Origin: Labia minor
Taxonomy: Eukaryota > Arthropoda > Insecta > Dermaptera > Spongiphoridae
Reading direction: 5' to 3'
NCBI GenBank assembly: GCA_963082975.1
Contig: OY720345.1
Coordinates: 76,911,034-76,975,033 of the forward strand
Length of the DNA stretch: 64,000 nt
Both the position numbers and the translations under genes were made by a program. Positions 11,634 to 22,015 of the stretch are shown one piece after another. Position 1 is the first letter of the stretch, and the number at the start of each line of letters is the position of its first letter. Under the pieces are notes generated by a model. That model did no database searches and was not told where the DNA came from. It saw nothing but the letters and a program-made list of their open reading frames with translations.

Positions 11634-12783
11634 TTTTTTGTTTAATTTCTTTTATTATTTTTATATTTATATTATTTAAAATTTTTATTTCAAAAATTTT
11701 TTTAAGAACTTTTTGTTTCCTTCTCCACATCTTGTCTAATATCCTTCCACAAACAAAATAGAAAATAGTAATGATAATATTTATTTGAATCCATATAAAA
11801 ATAAATACACCTATTTTTTCTTATCAGTAAATTTAAATCTTTATACTTCTAAAAGGTTTTTAAATAATATATTATTATTTTATTTTATTTTTTTTTTGAT
11901 TGTACACGAGAGATAAAAGAATAAAAATGTCAAAAATATTATTTGCTATCTAATTATGACACACACATATGGAAGTAGAAATTTTCTAATTAACACCTTT
12001 CCATTTAAGATGAAAATATAGATAAGTTATACGGAACATTCTTACATATTTTACATTTTATTAAAATAAAAAATTGAAAAAAAAAAAAAAAAAATTTAAT
12101 TAAAATTTGACTAATAGGGATATCAAGTGATTAAATATCTAAATGTCAGTAAATTAATAATAATATATATATATATAAAAAAACGTTTCCTTGTTATCAT
12201 CGGAAATATAAAGGCCTTGAAAACGATGACATTGATTGGCAATAAATGACATAATGCACCTGTCTGCTGTTCTCAATCTGATTCTAGTCAAGGACAAATT
12301 ATCAAATGCTCTATTTTCATAAACAGTTTAAACATTTTATAATAATAATAATAATAATAATAATTAAATAAAATTTTAATTTTAAATTTTAGGTTATTTT
12401 ATTAATTTTTTTTTAAATAATAAATTATTATTATTTCTTGTTTTCCTAAACAATTTACAAGTATTTAAGTATTTATAGATAACTTAGAATTATATAAATT
12501 ATAAATTCATTCAACTAAAAACACAAAATACAAATTATTGTTTAAATTAAATTATAGTTAAAAGTTTACTTTTTATTTTTTTATAAATAGGTACCTTTTC
12601 TAATTTAAATTACTGATATTGATATATCATTGATATTGATTATCTTAAGTCTAATTGCTTTCAGTTATAGAAAAATATGAATGAATATACATTTCAAAGT
12701 CTATAAAACATTTCCCACACAAAATAATCTTTGTATGTGTATATTCATATTTGAAGGTCCATAAATAAGATATTGAAATATAT
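11634..12783. other. AT-rich DNA, no gene seen
   Basis: Low-complexity AT sequence with A-runs (12078-12095) and an (ATA)n microsatellite at about 12342-12363. A small higher-complexity patch at 12185-12300 (TTATCATCGGAAATATAAAG) is unassigned. No splice-bounded open frame or repeat match was recognised. Confidence 0.5.
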
Positions 12784-13130
12784 ACGAGGGTGGGGTGAAA
12801 AGTTTCCTGCCTGACCAAGATAAACGATGTTTTTAAATTTTTTTTTTTTGGCCAACAACATCTCCGTAATAATGCCTCAACTAACGTATTCACCAGATTT
12901 GGTTCCCTGTGACTTTTTTCTATTCTCCAAACTGAATAGACCAATGAACGGAAAGCGTTTTGCCACAATTGATGAGATGAAGTCGGAATCGAAGAATGAA
13001 CTGATGGCCATACCGAAAAGCACTGGCATATGTGCTTATATCTGAGGGGAATTACTTTAAAGGGGTCAAAATGGATAGTGTGATGAATAAATAAATACTT
13101 TTAGAAATAATTCAAAATTCACCTTTTCTA
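12784..13130 (+). mobile_element. Chimeric truncated mariner
   Basis: The left end, ACGAGGGTGGGGTGAAAAG with CTGACCAAGATAAACGATG after it, belongs to the mariner family of 23337-23742. The rest belongs to the other mariner family (21137-22015): transposase C-terminus with YSPDLVPCDFFLF, the third catalytic Asp of mariner transposases, and the end AATTCAAAATTCACCTTTTC. The join lies in the T-run at about 12836-12850. The first two catalytic Asp regions are absent, so it cannot be active. Confidence 0.75.
12870..13045 (+). pseudogene. mariner transposase C-terminal fragment
   Basis: The open frame encodes the end of a DD34D mariner transposase, with the motif YSPDLVPCDFFLF containing the third metal-binding Asp, then KRFATIDEMKSESKNELMAI, typical of the family C-terminus. 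About 50 residues remain of some 345 in an intact protein. The N-terminal HTH domains and the DE(T/S)W region are lost. It is a dead fragment. Confidence 0.75.
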
Positions 13131-13772
13131 TGTTTTGAATATTATAGCAATATTTAAATTAATTTGTAATTGCCACTTTAATTTATAGATTTTACAATTT
13201 TATGTAGTGATTTCGAAATTGGGTCTAATTTAAAGTTCTCTTTTTAAAATGTCAGTAAATTTTAGCTCTTGAAAAATATTATAAAAAACCGAATTTTTAA
13301 AATGGATTTTTATATATTATATTTTTTAGCAACGCGATCTCAGGTTAATATTATATTAAAAGTGTATTAAGTATAAAAACTATAAATGGGGAATTTAACA
13401 TTAAAACAGAAAGAAGAAATTAAAAAATGGGTATTAAAAAAATGTAAGGGTTTTGTTAAGCCAAATTTATATAATATACTCCAAATTGATTTTCAACTTT
13501 TATTAATTTAAAAAACTTAATATGAATAATAAAAAAAACTATTATTATTTCATGGTACCAATTGATTTCATTTGACTTAGATTAATTATTATATGATTAA
13601 AAATTCTTAATAATATTCTTCACCATTTAATTATAAAAAAAAAAAAATAAATAAATAAAAAATAAAAGAAAGAGTGTCACTTAATGAAATTATTTCACAA
13701 ATGCATATTTCATAAATTTATATTAATAATGGCAAATTTTAAATTTAAAAAAAATTTATATTTTAAATTATT
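13131..13772. other. AT-rich DNA, no gene seen
   Basis: AT-rich sequence with many A/T runs and no open frame of note. No repeat match to other parts of the window was recognised. Confidence 0.5.
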
Positions 13773-13801
13773 ACTATCTCGAGTGGAGACACTGCAGCTT
13801 A
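13773..13801 (+). mobile_element. 29-bp mini HINE-A (both ends joined)
   Basis: The 5' sub-terminal repeat ACTATCTCG runs directly into the 3' hairpin and tip (AGTGGAGACACTGCAGCTTA), with all internal sequence missing. Two T residues separate it from the 5' end of the following full HINE-A at 13804. It is either an extreme internal-deletion copy or the junction of a tandem, rolling-circle-like pair. Confidence 0.6.
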
Positions 13802-13803
13802 TT

Positions 13804-14428
13804 ACTATCTCGTATATCTCTTATTGCGATCATGAAAATTTTCGATGTCGAAATTTTGATGTTTTTATACGTTTTGAAGGTTCCTGAATCATTTTCACTA
13901 AGGTTGAGAAAAATGTCTGTCTGTCTGTCTGTCTGTGTGTATGTGTGTATGTATGTAGACAAGATTACGCAAAAACGTTTTGAGCTAGAATAAAGAAATT
14001 TGGTGTACGGGAATTATTCAAAATTCGTAGTTTTCTATCAACTTTTGAGAAATGTAGCTCAACCGGAAGAGGGTCATTACCTACAACGTTTTGATTTTTT
14101 TTCTCTAAAGTGACCGTAAAAATAAAGATAGATGTTTGATAGTTTTTCCATATGGTTAAAAAGTGTATAAAACTGCTATATATAGAATTTCAGCTTGATT
14201 GAATCGCTGAAAGTACCGGAATTAATTTTTTAACACTTCAAATCTCACGCGCCAACACGTGACGTGGTGCCATCAACAAAGAGCCAAACATGCGCTGATT
14301 TAATAAATATTATTTATTAATTTTTATTTATAATTGATAATTAATTAAATTTAATTTAAATATAATTTATTATGTTATTTAATCCAATTCAAATTTGCGA
14401 GATAGTCGAGTGGAGACACTCCAGCTTA
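13804..14428 (+). mobile_element. HINE-A element (copy 4)
   Basis: 5' ACTATCTCG with a degraded palindrome, GTCTGTCTGTCTGTCTGTG microsatellite, core GATTACGCAAAAACG and AAATTTGGTGTAC, and 3' GCGAGATAGTCGAGTGGAG then ACACTCCAGCTTA before T's. It is preceded by the mini-element at 13773. The ORFs at 13684-13962 are repeat-derived. Confidence 0.8.
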
Positions 14429-14559
14429 TTTTTATTTTAAATGAAATAAAAAAAAATAAACAAATATATATATATATATATAATTTTTTGACAATTTCAA
14501 TAGAAATTTACCAATTTAAAATAATAATAAAAAAATATTGGTTGTTTCTCGTATGAATT

Positions 14560-14850
14560 TAGAATAATTGTGGTAGTTGCCTGCCTGTGGAGAAGAGCGC
14601 TCAATCTCAATGGGCTGGCTTTCTCCAACGTCAAAGAAGATTGGTTAACATTATTTGACTAGTGGGCGGAGTCAAGTAACCCAGCCAATCAGCGGCTTCA
14701 AAGGGGAGGTATCCCCACTTTATCCTTTCCACGCTTTTCCAACGTGTGCTTTGAAATTAAGTCTGAGCTACTACTACTATGTGCCGCCATCTTTATCAAA
14801 ATTTTCTCAACTTTCAAAGGTAGAACATATTTTTTTTTTCTAGCACCTTA
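14560..14850 (+). promoter_or_regulatory. GC-box/CCAAT-box island
   Basis: Island with GTGGGCGGAGTC (GC box) at about 14661, CAGCCAATCAGCGGC (CCAAT box) at about 14682 and CTATGTGCCGCCATC near 14780. GC box and CCAAT box lie about 15 bp apart, as in housekeeping-type promoters. The frame at 14655-14843 is open but starts without ATG and looks compositional. A promoter or 5' exon on the + strand is the best guess; the transcript is not identified. Confidence 0.4.
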
Positions 14851-14938
14851 GAAATGTTCAACCCGTTTAATTAATTTAAATTCATCAATTATACTATATT
14901 TTTTTTGTTCTTACTATATATATTTTTAATATATAAAA

Positions 14939-16247
14939 GGTAAATGCACCAGTGGTGGACCATGTTAAGAGAAATTATTCATTAAAAAACACTATTATTC
15001 TGTAATAAAAGTGAGAATAACAACAAAACAAGTGCTATCATATTGTACAACTATTTTTAATTATCACTACTACACAAACATTCGGTTAATGTATATTTAA
15101 ATATTTTTTTTTAATTTTTTTCAAAACGTATTTTTTGTTCTAATATTGGGCCATCTGAAAATCGAAAGTTTTAGTAGTGGGCCGGTAAAGGACCATCAAC
15201 CTAAAATGAGTTTTAAATAAATAAATGGAATAAAATTCACTAAGGATTGGTTTTATTCATATTTTTTATAATTTCTTATAATTTATTTTAATTATTCTTT
15301 ATATTTACAGTTTGTTTCTTCATATTTACAATTCTTATCCATTTAAAAACGCGGTTTTTAATCAAGAAAGGTCAGTTAATGCAATCGAAAAGAGAAAGAT
15401 AATGACATTAATATAATTTAAAAAATATATTGGAAATTTTAGTAATATTAATTTAATATAATTATAATTATTCATACTACTATAATAATAAATATATTTT
15501 ATTAAATTTATTATTATCAGTAATAAGATGTTTAAATATAATAAATTGTTGTTGATTTTTTGAGTTTCATAAAATAAAATTATAAATTTAATAATGTTTA
15601 TAAATTGGGAATTAACCTATTTATACAATTTATTATCAGCATAAAATTTAGTTATCTAAAGGAATGTGATGAAAATATAATTTAAGTTGTAAAGATTTAG
15701 TGATTAGTCATGTTTATCTCAGTATTTGACCACGTGGTCCACTACTGAATAGAATTGTTCTAGACACTTAAAACACAAAAAAAATTAGCATACATCACAT
15801 TTATTTTAATAAAAATAAAACGATTTTAGTAAAAAAAAATTTAATCTTATTTTTTAATAATTAATAATTTATAATCATCACATAAATTAAATATTTCAAA
15901 CTGATTAATATAATTTGTAGTATCAACTATTGAATTTAATTTTTGGATTGAAATTATTATTAAATAAAACATAATCTATTGGAAATAAACTGAAGCATAT
16001 CCTTAACGTTTTGCATAAGAAACGAACCTTAAAATACAAGAACGCTTGCCTCGTGTTTTAAAAAATTCATAATTATAATATAAATGCAGCGATTGGTCTC
16101 TGTTTCATTGTTAAGCAATCCGAAAAAGGCTCTTCTCGATATTTATCGATATTTCAAGTTTAATTTGAAATTAAAAAGCTTATTTTGATCAAAAATTTAT
16201 CAAATGGTTCATTACTGGGTCAGTGGTCCACCACTGGTACGTTTACC
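14939..16247. mobile_element. 1.3-kb TIR element, unclassified
   Basis: The ends are inverted repeats: GGTAAATGCACCAGTGGTGG at the left, and on the other strand GGTAAACGTACCAGTGGTGG at the right, both followed by ACCA. Variants of the motif recur inside, at about 15172-15200 (AGTAGTGGGCC, GGACCATCAAC) and about 15726-15745 (GACCACGTGGTCCACTACTG). The interior is AT-rich without transposase. Target duplication is unclear, so the superfamily is open. Confidence 0.6.
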
Positions 16248-16679
16248 TAATATATATTTAAATTATTTTAGATAATAGAAAATGAAGAAGAAGAAGAAAA
16301 TGATGAATAATTGTTTTAATTAATTAATTAATTGTGATATTTAGAATCAACTTTTGTTAAATTTCTTACTATACTGTTAATTAATTGTAATAATATTATA
16401 TAAAATGTAATTTAAACCTAACAAAAAGAAAATCTCTCTAAATAAATAAATCAATTAAAATAAATCAATTAAAAATGAGTGAAAAATTGAAATAATTATT
16501 CTTTTATTAATTATTCATATTTAGCTATACATGAGTTAAAATTAATTTAGAGATATGTATATATTTTCTATTTTTTTTTTTTATTTTATGAATATAAAAT
16601 CCCATTAACAATAAATATTAAATATCATATATAAAAGGGGAATTCTAATCTTATAAATGTCATATATTCTCTTTTCCCA

Positions 16680-16826
16680 ATGGATTTATTTTTTCTAATT
16701 TACTGTTTGGTCTACCGCAGATCCAATGAAGGCGAAGGCCAATTATACTTTCCTGGAATCGACTTCCTCATTGAAAAAGTTGAAAAAATTGATGAATTTT
16801 TAGAAAACTTTCTAGTATTTAAATAA
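16680..16826 (+). CDS. Candidate 48-aa small ORF, function unknown
   Basis: ATG to TAA gives 48 residues: a hydrophobic start (MDLFFLIYCLVY), a basic RR, then an acidic part with EGEGQLYFPGIDFLIEKVEK. The base composition is higher in GC than the flanks. Alternatively the CTACCGCAG at about 16720 is a splice acceptor and this is the 3' end of an exon in the same frame. No Kozak strength, promoter or homology supports it, so confidence is low. Confidence 0.18.
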   Translation: MDLFFLIYCLVYRRSNEGEGQLYFPGIDFLIEKVEKIDEFLENFLVFK

Positions 16827-17018
16827 TGAACGATGAATTTGCAACATTTCAATAAAAAAAAATAAAAATTTTATCTACAAATAATATTATTTCTATGAAA
16901 TTAGTATTTATAACCAAATTGGAATTAAATTATTTAGATTAATTAATATTATCTCATTAACTAATTTTAAATTTTAAATTTCTAAATAAAAATTTATCAG
17001 AAAAATTAAAGAATTTTT

Positions 17019-17513
17019 ACAAACTGACGATAGGTAAGGAAGGTATTGTTTGCTCACTAAATTTCACATGTGGAGATTTTTACATATCTCCACCAATCAT
17101 GCATTTTGTTAATAGAAAAATGTATTTTTCGCATATCTGTCCGTCCTTCCATCTGTCCATACTGTGTCTGTATAGAGGTGTACAGCTTGAACGGCTCAAC
17201 GGATTTTGATAAAATTTGGTATATTTACTTAATGCATCAGTAGCATGAATTCCTCAACTTTAACCGGAATTAGTAGTTTTCAAAGTAAATAATTAATTTT
17301 ATATTCATTGTCGGAAAATATTTTACTTAAATTATAGTAGTAATTAATAATTTAGTAATTAAACTAAAAATAAAAACCAAGATAATATAATTTAGTCATT
17401 TTGATTCAAATTTTAAAAATATTTTTTTTATACTTTATATATATATATAATGTTGTTTGGAAATTAATTTATATCAAATCGTCGGTCGGTTCTATGTCTG
17501 GCCACATCTCATA
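17019..17513 (+). mobile_element. HINE-B element (copy 2, long-core subfamily)
   Basis: 5' end ACAAACTGACGATAGG (decayed ACCGACCGACG), ATGTGGAGATTTTTACATAT core, GTCCGTCC-type microsatellite, TTTGGTATATTTACTTAATG, a long AT-rich middle, then the 3' repeat CGTCGGTCGGT and a weakened hairpin around TATGTCTGGCCACAT. It is followed in the same orientation by copy 3, giving a head-to-tail pair. Confidence 0.7.
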
Positions 17514-17544
17514 TTTTTTAAATTAGATTAAAAAGAAATTAAAT

Positions 17545-18010
17545 TGTTTTCTGTCTGTCCACGAGTCCGTCCGTCTGGTCGTCTGTCAGTTGTGTAACCG
17601 AATAGAGGTGTACAGCTTGAACGGCTTAATGGATTTTGATAAAATTTGGTATATTTACTTAATGCATCAGTAGCATGAATTCTTCAACTTTAGGTGTGTA
17701 TCCGCAAACCAGAAGTGGTAGTTTCCAAAGTATTAATTTTATATTCATTGTCGGAAAAAATTTCATTTAAATTATAGTAGTGATAAATAATTGATTAATT
17801 AAAGTAAAAATAAAAACTAAGATAGTATAATTAAGTAATTTTAACTCTTTTTTTTTCTTTTCTTTCTTTTTTTTGATACTTTCTATACACAAAAATGATT
17901 TTCACTAACAATTTTTATTCTTAATATATAATTAGATATATAATGTAGTTTGGAAATAATAATAATTTATTTGAAATCGTCGGTAGGTTCTGTACCTGCT
18001 CTCAGCTCAT
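17545..18010 (+). mobile_element. HINE-B element (copy 3, 5' truncated)
   Basis: It starts inside the microsatellite (TCTGTCTGTCC near 17550) and repeats the same core and AT-rich middle as copy 2. The 3' repeat is decayed to CGTCGGTAGGT, followed by TGTACCTGCTCTCAGCTC. Direct-orientation adjacency to copy 2 suggests a tandem duplication or a multimeric insertion. Confidence 0.65.
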
Positions 18011-18671
18011 TTTTTTATCTATAATATTATTAGAGCAACTAGATTTTAAAGGTATGATATTTAATACTTGTAAATATTGTAAACATCATTACCCGGGCAT
18101 AGGTATTTTATTACAATTGCTGCTGTAGATATTTTAGGATTAAGATGTAAATTTTAATTTGATTCGTATTAAGATGTAAAATTTTCTGAAAAAAAATAAT
18201 TAAATTTAAAAAGACAAAAATTAATGCTTACTGAAGTTATTAATGAAAACATTCACTTGAATTGAAAATAATTCTTGTTAATATGTAGGAAAACAGGTGT
18301 TATCACTATAAAAATATTTTCATAAATATTATGTAAATTTAACAAATTTTTTAGTTTTTTTTTTTAAATGACCTTGATACGTATCTACTTACATATCAAT
18401 GATTAATATTTGATAACATAAGTGCTATAAATATAAATAATTATTTTATTAATCAACTTCTTTTCTTTAAATAAATTAAACGTATATAAAAATTTATTAG
18501 CTATTTTTTTTTTTAATTTTGTAATTGATATTTTTCTTGGACATATGTTTATAAGAAATAATTTATTTGCAGAAATTGTTTTATAGACAACCATACTATA
18601 CCAGATTATATATATTATTAATTAATAAATGTAAAAATAATCTTTTGAGGGATTTTACTTCTCTGTGTTTT
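18011..18671. other. AT-rich DNA, no gene seen
   Basis: AT-rich sequence with long T-runs. An open frame on the minus strand at 18403-18594 is Lys/Ile/Asn-rich, as expected by chance at this composition. No motif was recognised. Confidence 0.5.
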
Positions 18672-18825
18672 TACTATCTCGCCAGAGAGCCAAACATGCG
18701 CTGGTTTACTAAATATTATTTATTAATTTATAATTTATAATTAATTAAATTTAATTTATATATAATATATGTGTTAATTAATTCAATTCAAATTGCGAGA
18801 TAGTCGAGTGGAGACACTCCAGCTT
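18672..18825 (+). mobile_element. HINE-A short internal-deletion copy (5)
   Basis: Only 154 bp. The 5' end ACTATCTCGCCAGA joins directly to the 3' third (GAGCCAAACATGCGCTGG), continuing through GCGAGATAGTCGAGTGGAGA to GCTTA. Both sub-terminal repeats and the hairpin are intact although the microsatellite and core are gone, so the termini may suffice for mobilisation. Confidence 0.75.
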
Positions 18826-19199
18826 ATTTTTTATATTATTATTATTATTAATATTATTATAGTTATTTAAATTAAGTTTTAATTTCATTTAAATTCATAC
18901 CTCTAATTCAAAAGTCATATGTAAATAAAATATTAAATTATATCTTTTAGGTAAGTAATAATTTTTAATTTATCAATCTTTTAAGTTTATATCATCCAAT
19001 ATGTAAAGTTTACATTGTAAACAATAAAAAAACTGAATTATCAAAAATCATTAAATTATATCCACATTTTGCACATAATGTTCTTCTATTTTTCTAAATA
19101 TTAATTTTCCTTCAATTAATTTTATTGAGTATTAAAAAAATACATAAATGAAGATTTTATAAATATTTAAATAAATTATCAAATTAGATAGATATTTTT

Positions 19200-19380
19200 A
19201 CTATCTCGCCAGCAAGTCACGTGGTATCATCGACAAAGAGCCAAACACGCGCTGGTTTAATAAATATTATTTATTATAATTTTAATTTATAATTTAATGA
19301 ATTAAATTTCATTTAAATATAATATATGTTAATTAATCTAATTCAAATTTTCAAGATAGTCGAGTGGAAAGTCTCCAGAT
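19200..19380 (+). mobile_element. HINE-A short internal-deletion copy (6)
   Basis: The 5' end ACTATCTCGCCAG joins to CAAGTCACGTGGTATCATCG, close to but not at the same junction as copy 5. The 3' end is decayed (TCAAGATAGTCGAGTGGAAA, then GTCTCCAGAT). It is therefore an independent deletion derivative. 18826-19199 between the two is AT-rich DNA. Confidence 0.7.
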
Positions 19381-20192
19381 TTTTTTATGTAAATGCAAAT
19401 TTCTTCTTTTAAAAAATTGTTTTAAGTCCCTGTGTGTATGAATATAAGTGAAGGAATATATGAGTAATCATTACACTATTATCTCTTTTACTTTGTTTAT
19501 TCTCGTTGTTAAAACATTATGTAAAATAGTTGTTTTTTAAAAACAAAAAAAAAATGATTACTAAAAATATAAAATGTCTTATGTTTATTTTTAAACTTTA
19601 ATTAAATCCTATTTTATTAACGATATATTGATTTACTTATAATAAAAAGTAAACATTTCAATTTCAATTGTACAATTCTCCTAAACAGGGCCCCTCATTC
19701 TTGACCTAAAGATTTTAATCATTTAACAATTACGTTTTCAAGGATTCCTTTAAGAATCAATTAAATATAACTTGTAATATTTTTTTTTCTAATATTCCTC
19801 CATTTATATAAAATCTTATCCTGGTGGTAATTTGCTCTGACTGACTTAATTGGAGATGAGGAGTTTCTATCGTCTGCAAGGAAAATATACCTATAATTAC
19901 ATATTTCTTTATTTTTCTTATTTTTTTATTTTTATTTTTATTTCTTTTTTTTTGTCATTCATTAGCATTCAAACAATTTTAGAGTAAAAATATTGTCATG
20001 TCATCACACTTAATGGATAATCGAATGTTGACAGGGCTAAACTACCAATTGGTTAATAAAAATTTTTGTTAATTTCAAAAAGTTTCTTTCTTCTAATTAA
20101 TTAAAGTGGCATTGCACCATTAATTTTACAAACACTACCAATGATAATTTATTATATATAAAATAAATCAATCGTCAATTAGATTTTAGTAA
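19381..20192. other. AT-rich DNA, no gene seen
   Basis: AT-rich sequence with one more complex patch at about 19815-19890 (GGTGGTAATTTGCTCTGACT ... TCTATCGTCTGCAAGG). No repeat, ORF or splice-bounded exon could be supported. Confidence 0.45.
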
Positions 20193-20470
20193 GGCGCCAC
20201 AGGGTGTAATAGCTAGCGTTGCTGACTCACATTCTCGTGGTTCCGGGTTCAAGCCCCGGGCCTGGTAAAGGAATTTCTCTAGCTGGGGTCTATGGAACGA
20301 AGGGATCAACATTGGGAAGTTACTTTATAAAAAGTAGCGCCTCCGATCAAGAAAATCAAGGTAAAGGTTGATAGGACCCGTTCTATTGATCATAGGACAC
20401 CTAATTAATATAACCGACTTGATAGGCGTTGTCCTTGCTTAGGACGTACAAAAGTGAGAGTTTTTTTTTT
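20193..20470 (+). mobile_element. tRNA-derived SINE, most complete copy
   Basis: The head is tRNA-like: GGCGCCACAGGGTG, A-box-like TAGCTAGCGTTG at about 20210, B box GGGTTCAAGCCCC at about 20245. A unique body follows (GGGAAGTTACTT, AAAAGTAGCGCCTCCGATC, GACTTGATAGGCGTTG, TAGGACGTACAAAAG), ending in a T-run at 20461-20470 like a pol III stop. Six related copies occur in the window, three of them near full length. Typical of an insect SINE moved by a LINE reverse transcriptase. Confidence 0.85.
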
Positions 20471-21039
20471 ATTAGATTTTATAGTATCGCTTTACATTTT
20501 CTTGTCATAGTTGTTTCTTCTTTTATTTATTAAATGTTATTATTATTGGTATTATATTTAAATGATTTTTCTTTTTATCAATTCATTGAGCGATTATTTT
20601 AAGAGATAATGTCACTTAAATTATAAACGATTGTTTTAAATAACATATGGCATAACACTTGTTCATTTATATATTATCGCTAGAACCGAACCAGACCTTT
20701 TTCAAAAAGTCGAATGTGCTTCTTTTTTAATTAAATAATCAGCCGCGGAGATAAGTTGGGCAAACGCCTGATCAGAAGACATCTGAAATTCTAATTGGTT
20801 ATACAAATACAAAGATATTTTTATTTATAGGTTTTTATCACTTTTAAAAACTTTAAACTTCTTATTGACTTATTTATATCATATTTTTGTTGTGTTATTA
20901 ATAAATAATAAATTAGAATGTTTAGTAGTTCTTAATACAAAAGATGATTAATATCATCCACTGTGGTAGAATTGATAGAAATTTATTATTCTTTTGTTCA
21001 TGTGGGTATATAATTTAAATTTAAATATGAAATACTTAA
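20471..21039. other. AT-rich DNA, no gene seen
   Basis: AT-rich sequence with a short more complex patch at about 20685-20790 (CCGAACCAGACC, AGCCGCGGAGATAAG). No ORF, splice boundary or repeat match was found. Confidence 0.4.
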
Positions 21040-21120
21040 AAGAGAATAAGAATTGAGTGGAAGTGATTCTGGATAAGGATAGATGTAGGAAAGTGGTTAT
21101 TGTAGCTAAGAACTATCGTA
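21040..21120 (+). pseudogene. LINE ORF2 C-terminal scrap
   Basis: One frame reads KDRCRKVVIVAKNYRI and then a stop, the same type of C-terminus as the larger LINE fragment at 31485-31718 (there WSWMVMAQD ... ). Such ends are common in 5'-truncated non-LTR retrotransposons. Too short to assign a clade. Confidence 0.4.
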
Positions 21121-21136
21121 TTTAGTAGTACCTTAC

Positions 21137-22015
21137 GAGAAAAGGTGAATTTTGAATTAATTCGAAAAGTATTTATTTATTCATAACTATCCATTTTGTT
21201 CCCTTCAAAGTAATTCCCCTCAGATATAATGCACTTATGTGCCAGCGCTTCTTCCAATTGTCGAAGCACTTTTGAAATACGCTTCACGGAATGCGGGAAT
21301 GGCCATCATCTCGTTCTTCAATTCCGACTTTATTTCATCAATTGTCGCAAAACGTTTTCCTTTCATTGGTCTCTTCAGTTTTGAGAATAGGAAAAAGTCT
21401 CAGAGGGCCAAATCTGGTGAATACGGTGGTTGAGGGATTATTACGGTGTTATTTTTGGCCAAAAAATCACGAACAAGCAATAATGTGTGAGCTGGTACAT
21501 TATGGTAATGCATAATCCATGATCTGTTTGTCCACAATTCCGATCGTTTGAGTCGTATTGCTTCAAGCAAAAGTTACATAACTTCTTTGTACTATTCCAT
21601 ATAAAGAGTACGACCTGTTGGCAAGTACTCATGATGACCACGCCATTGTAATCGAAGAAAACAGTGAGCAAAACCTTCACATTTTTTTAACCTCTTATAA
21701 ACATTTTTTTGAGACAAAGAAGACTCGCCGAATGTCACACTCAACATTTTAATTGTGTTTGAGCACTTTATTTATTCCATTTTTAACGCAAAATTTAATA
21801 CACATTCACTGATTCATTTTTTTAAAGTAAAAAATCAAAGAACACTCAAAAACGTGACTAACTTTTTCAGTTGTCAAAAAAAAACAACTACTAATCTAAA
21901 ATGACTAATAATGTCAACATATGAGAAACATATGAGTACCAACATAAAAAAATTTCAATAATCGAATGTACTCAGCCCGCGCTAATTCAAAATTCACCTT
22001 TTTTTTGAACATACC
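21137..22015 (-). mobile_element. mariner element, DD34D, shortened
   Basis: The inverted ends are AAAAGGTGAATTTTGAATTA at the left and CTAATTCAAAATTCACCTTT at the right, the latter extended by GAACATACCT. About 880 bp against about 1.3 kb for an intact mariner. The minus strand holds a decayed transposase. Related fragments are at 12784 and 28972, so this family was active in this genome in the past. Confidence 0.85.
21200..21745 (-). pseudogene. mariner transposase relic
   Basis: Minus-strand frames give mariner motifs in order: VLLTVFFDYNGVV (first catalytic Asp region is upstream or lost), ELWTN-like text, then NVPAHTLLLVRDFLAKN and PQPPYSPDLAL. The second catalytic Asp (HHDNAPAH in the family) is His here, and a stop precedes the third Asp (codon order CTC TGA GAC). 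Several frameshifts are present. The protein is non-functional. Confidence 0.8.

Noticed and set aside
20193-20270. Functional tRNA gene
   Set aside because: A and B boxes are present but the block is the head of a dispersed SINE with a non-tRNA body, and no clean acceptor stem was found.
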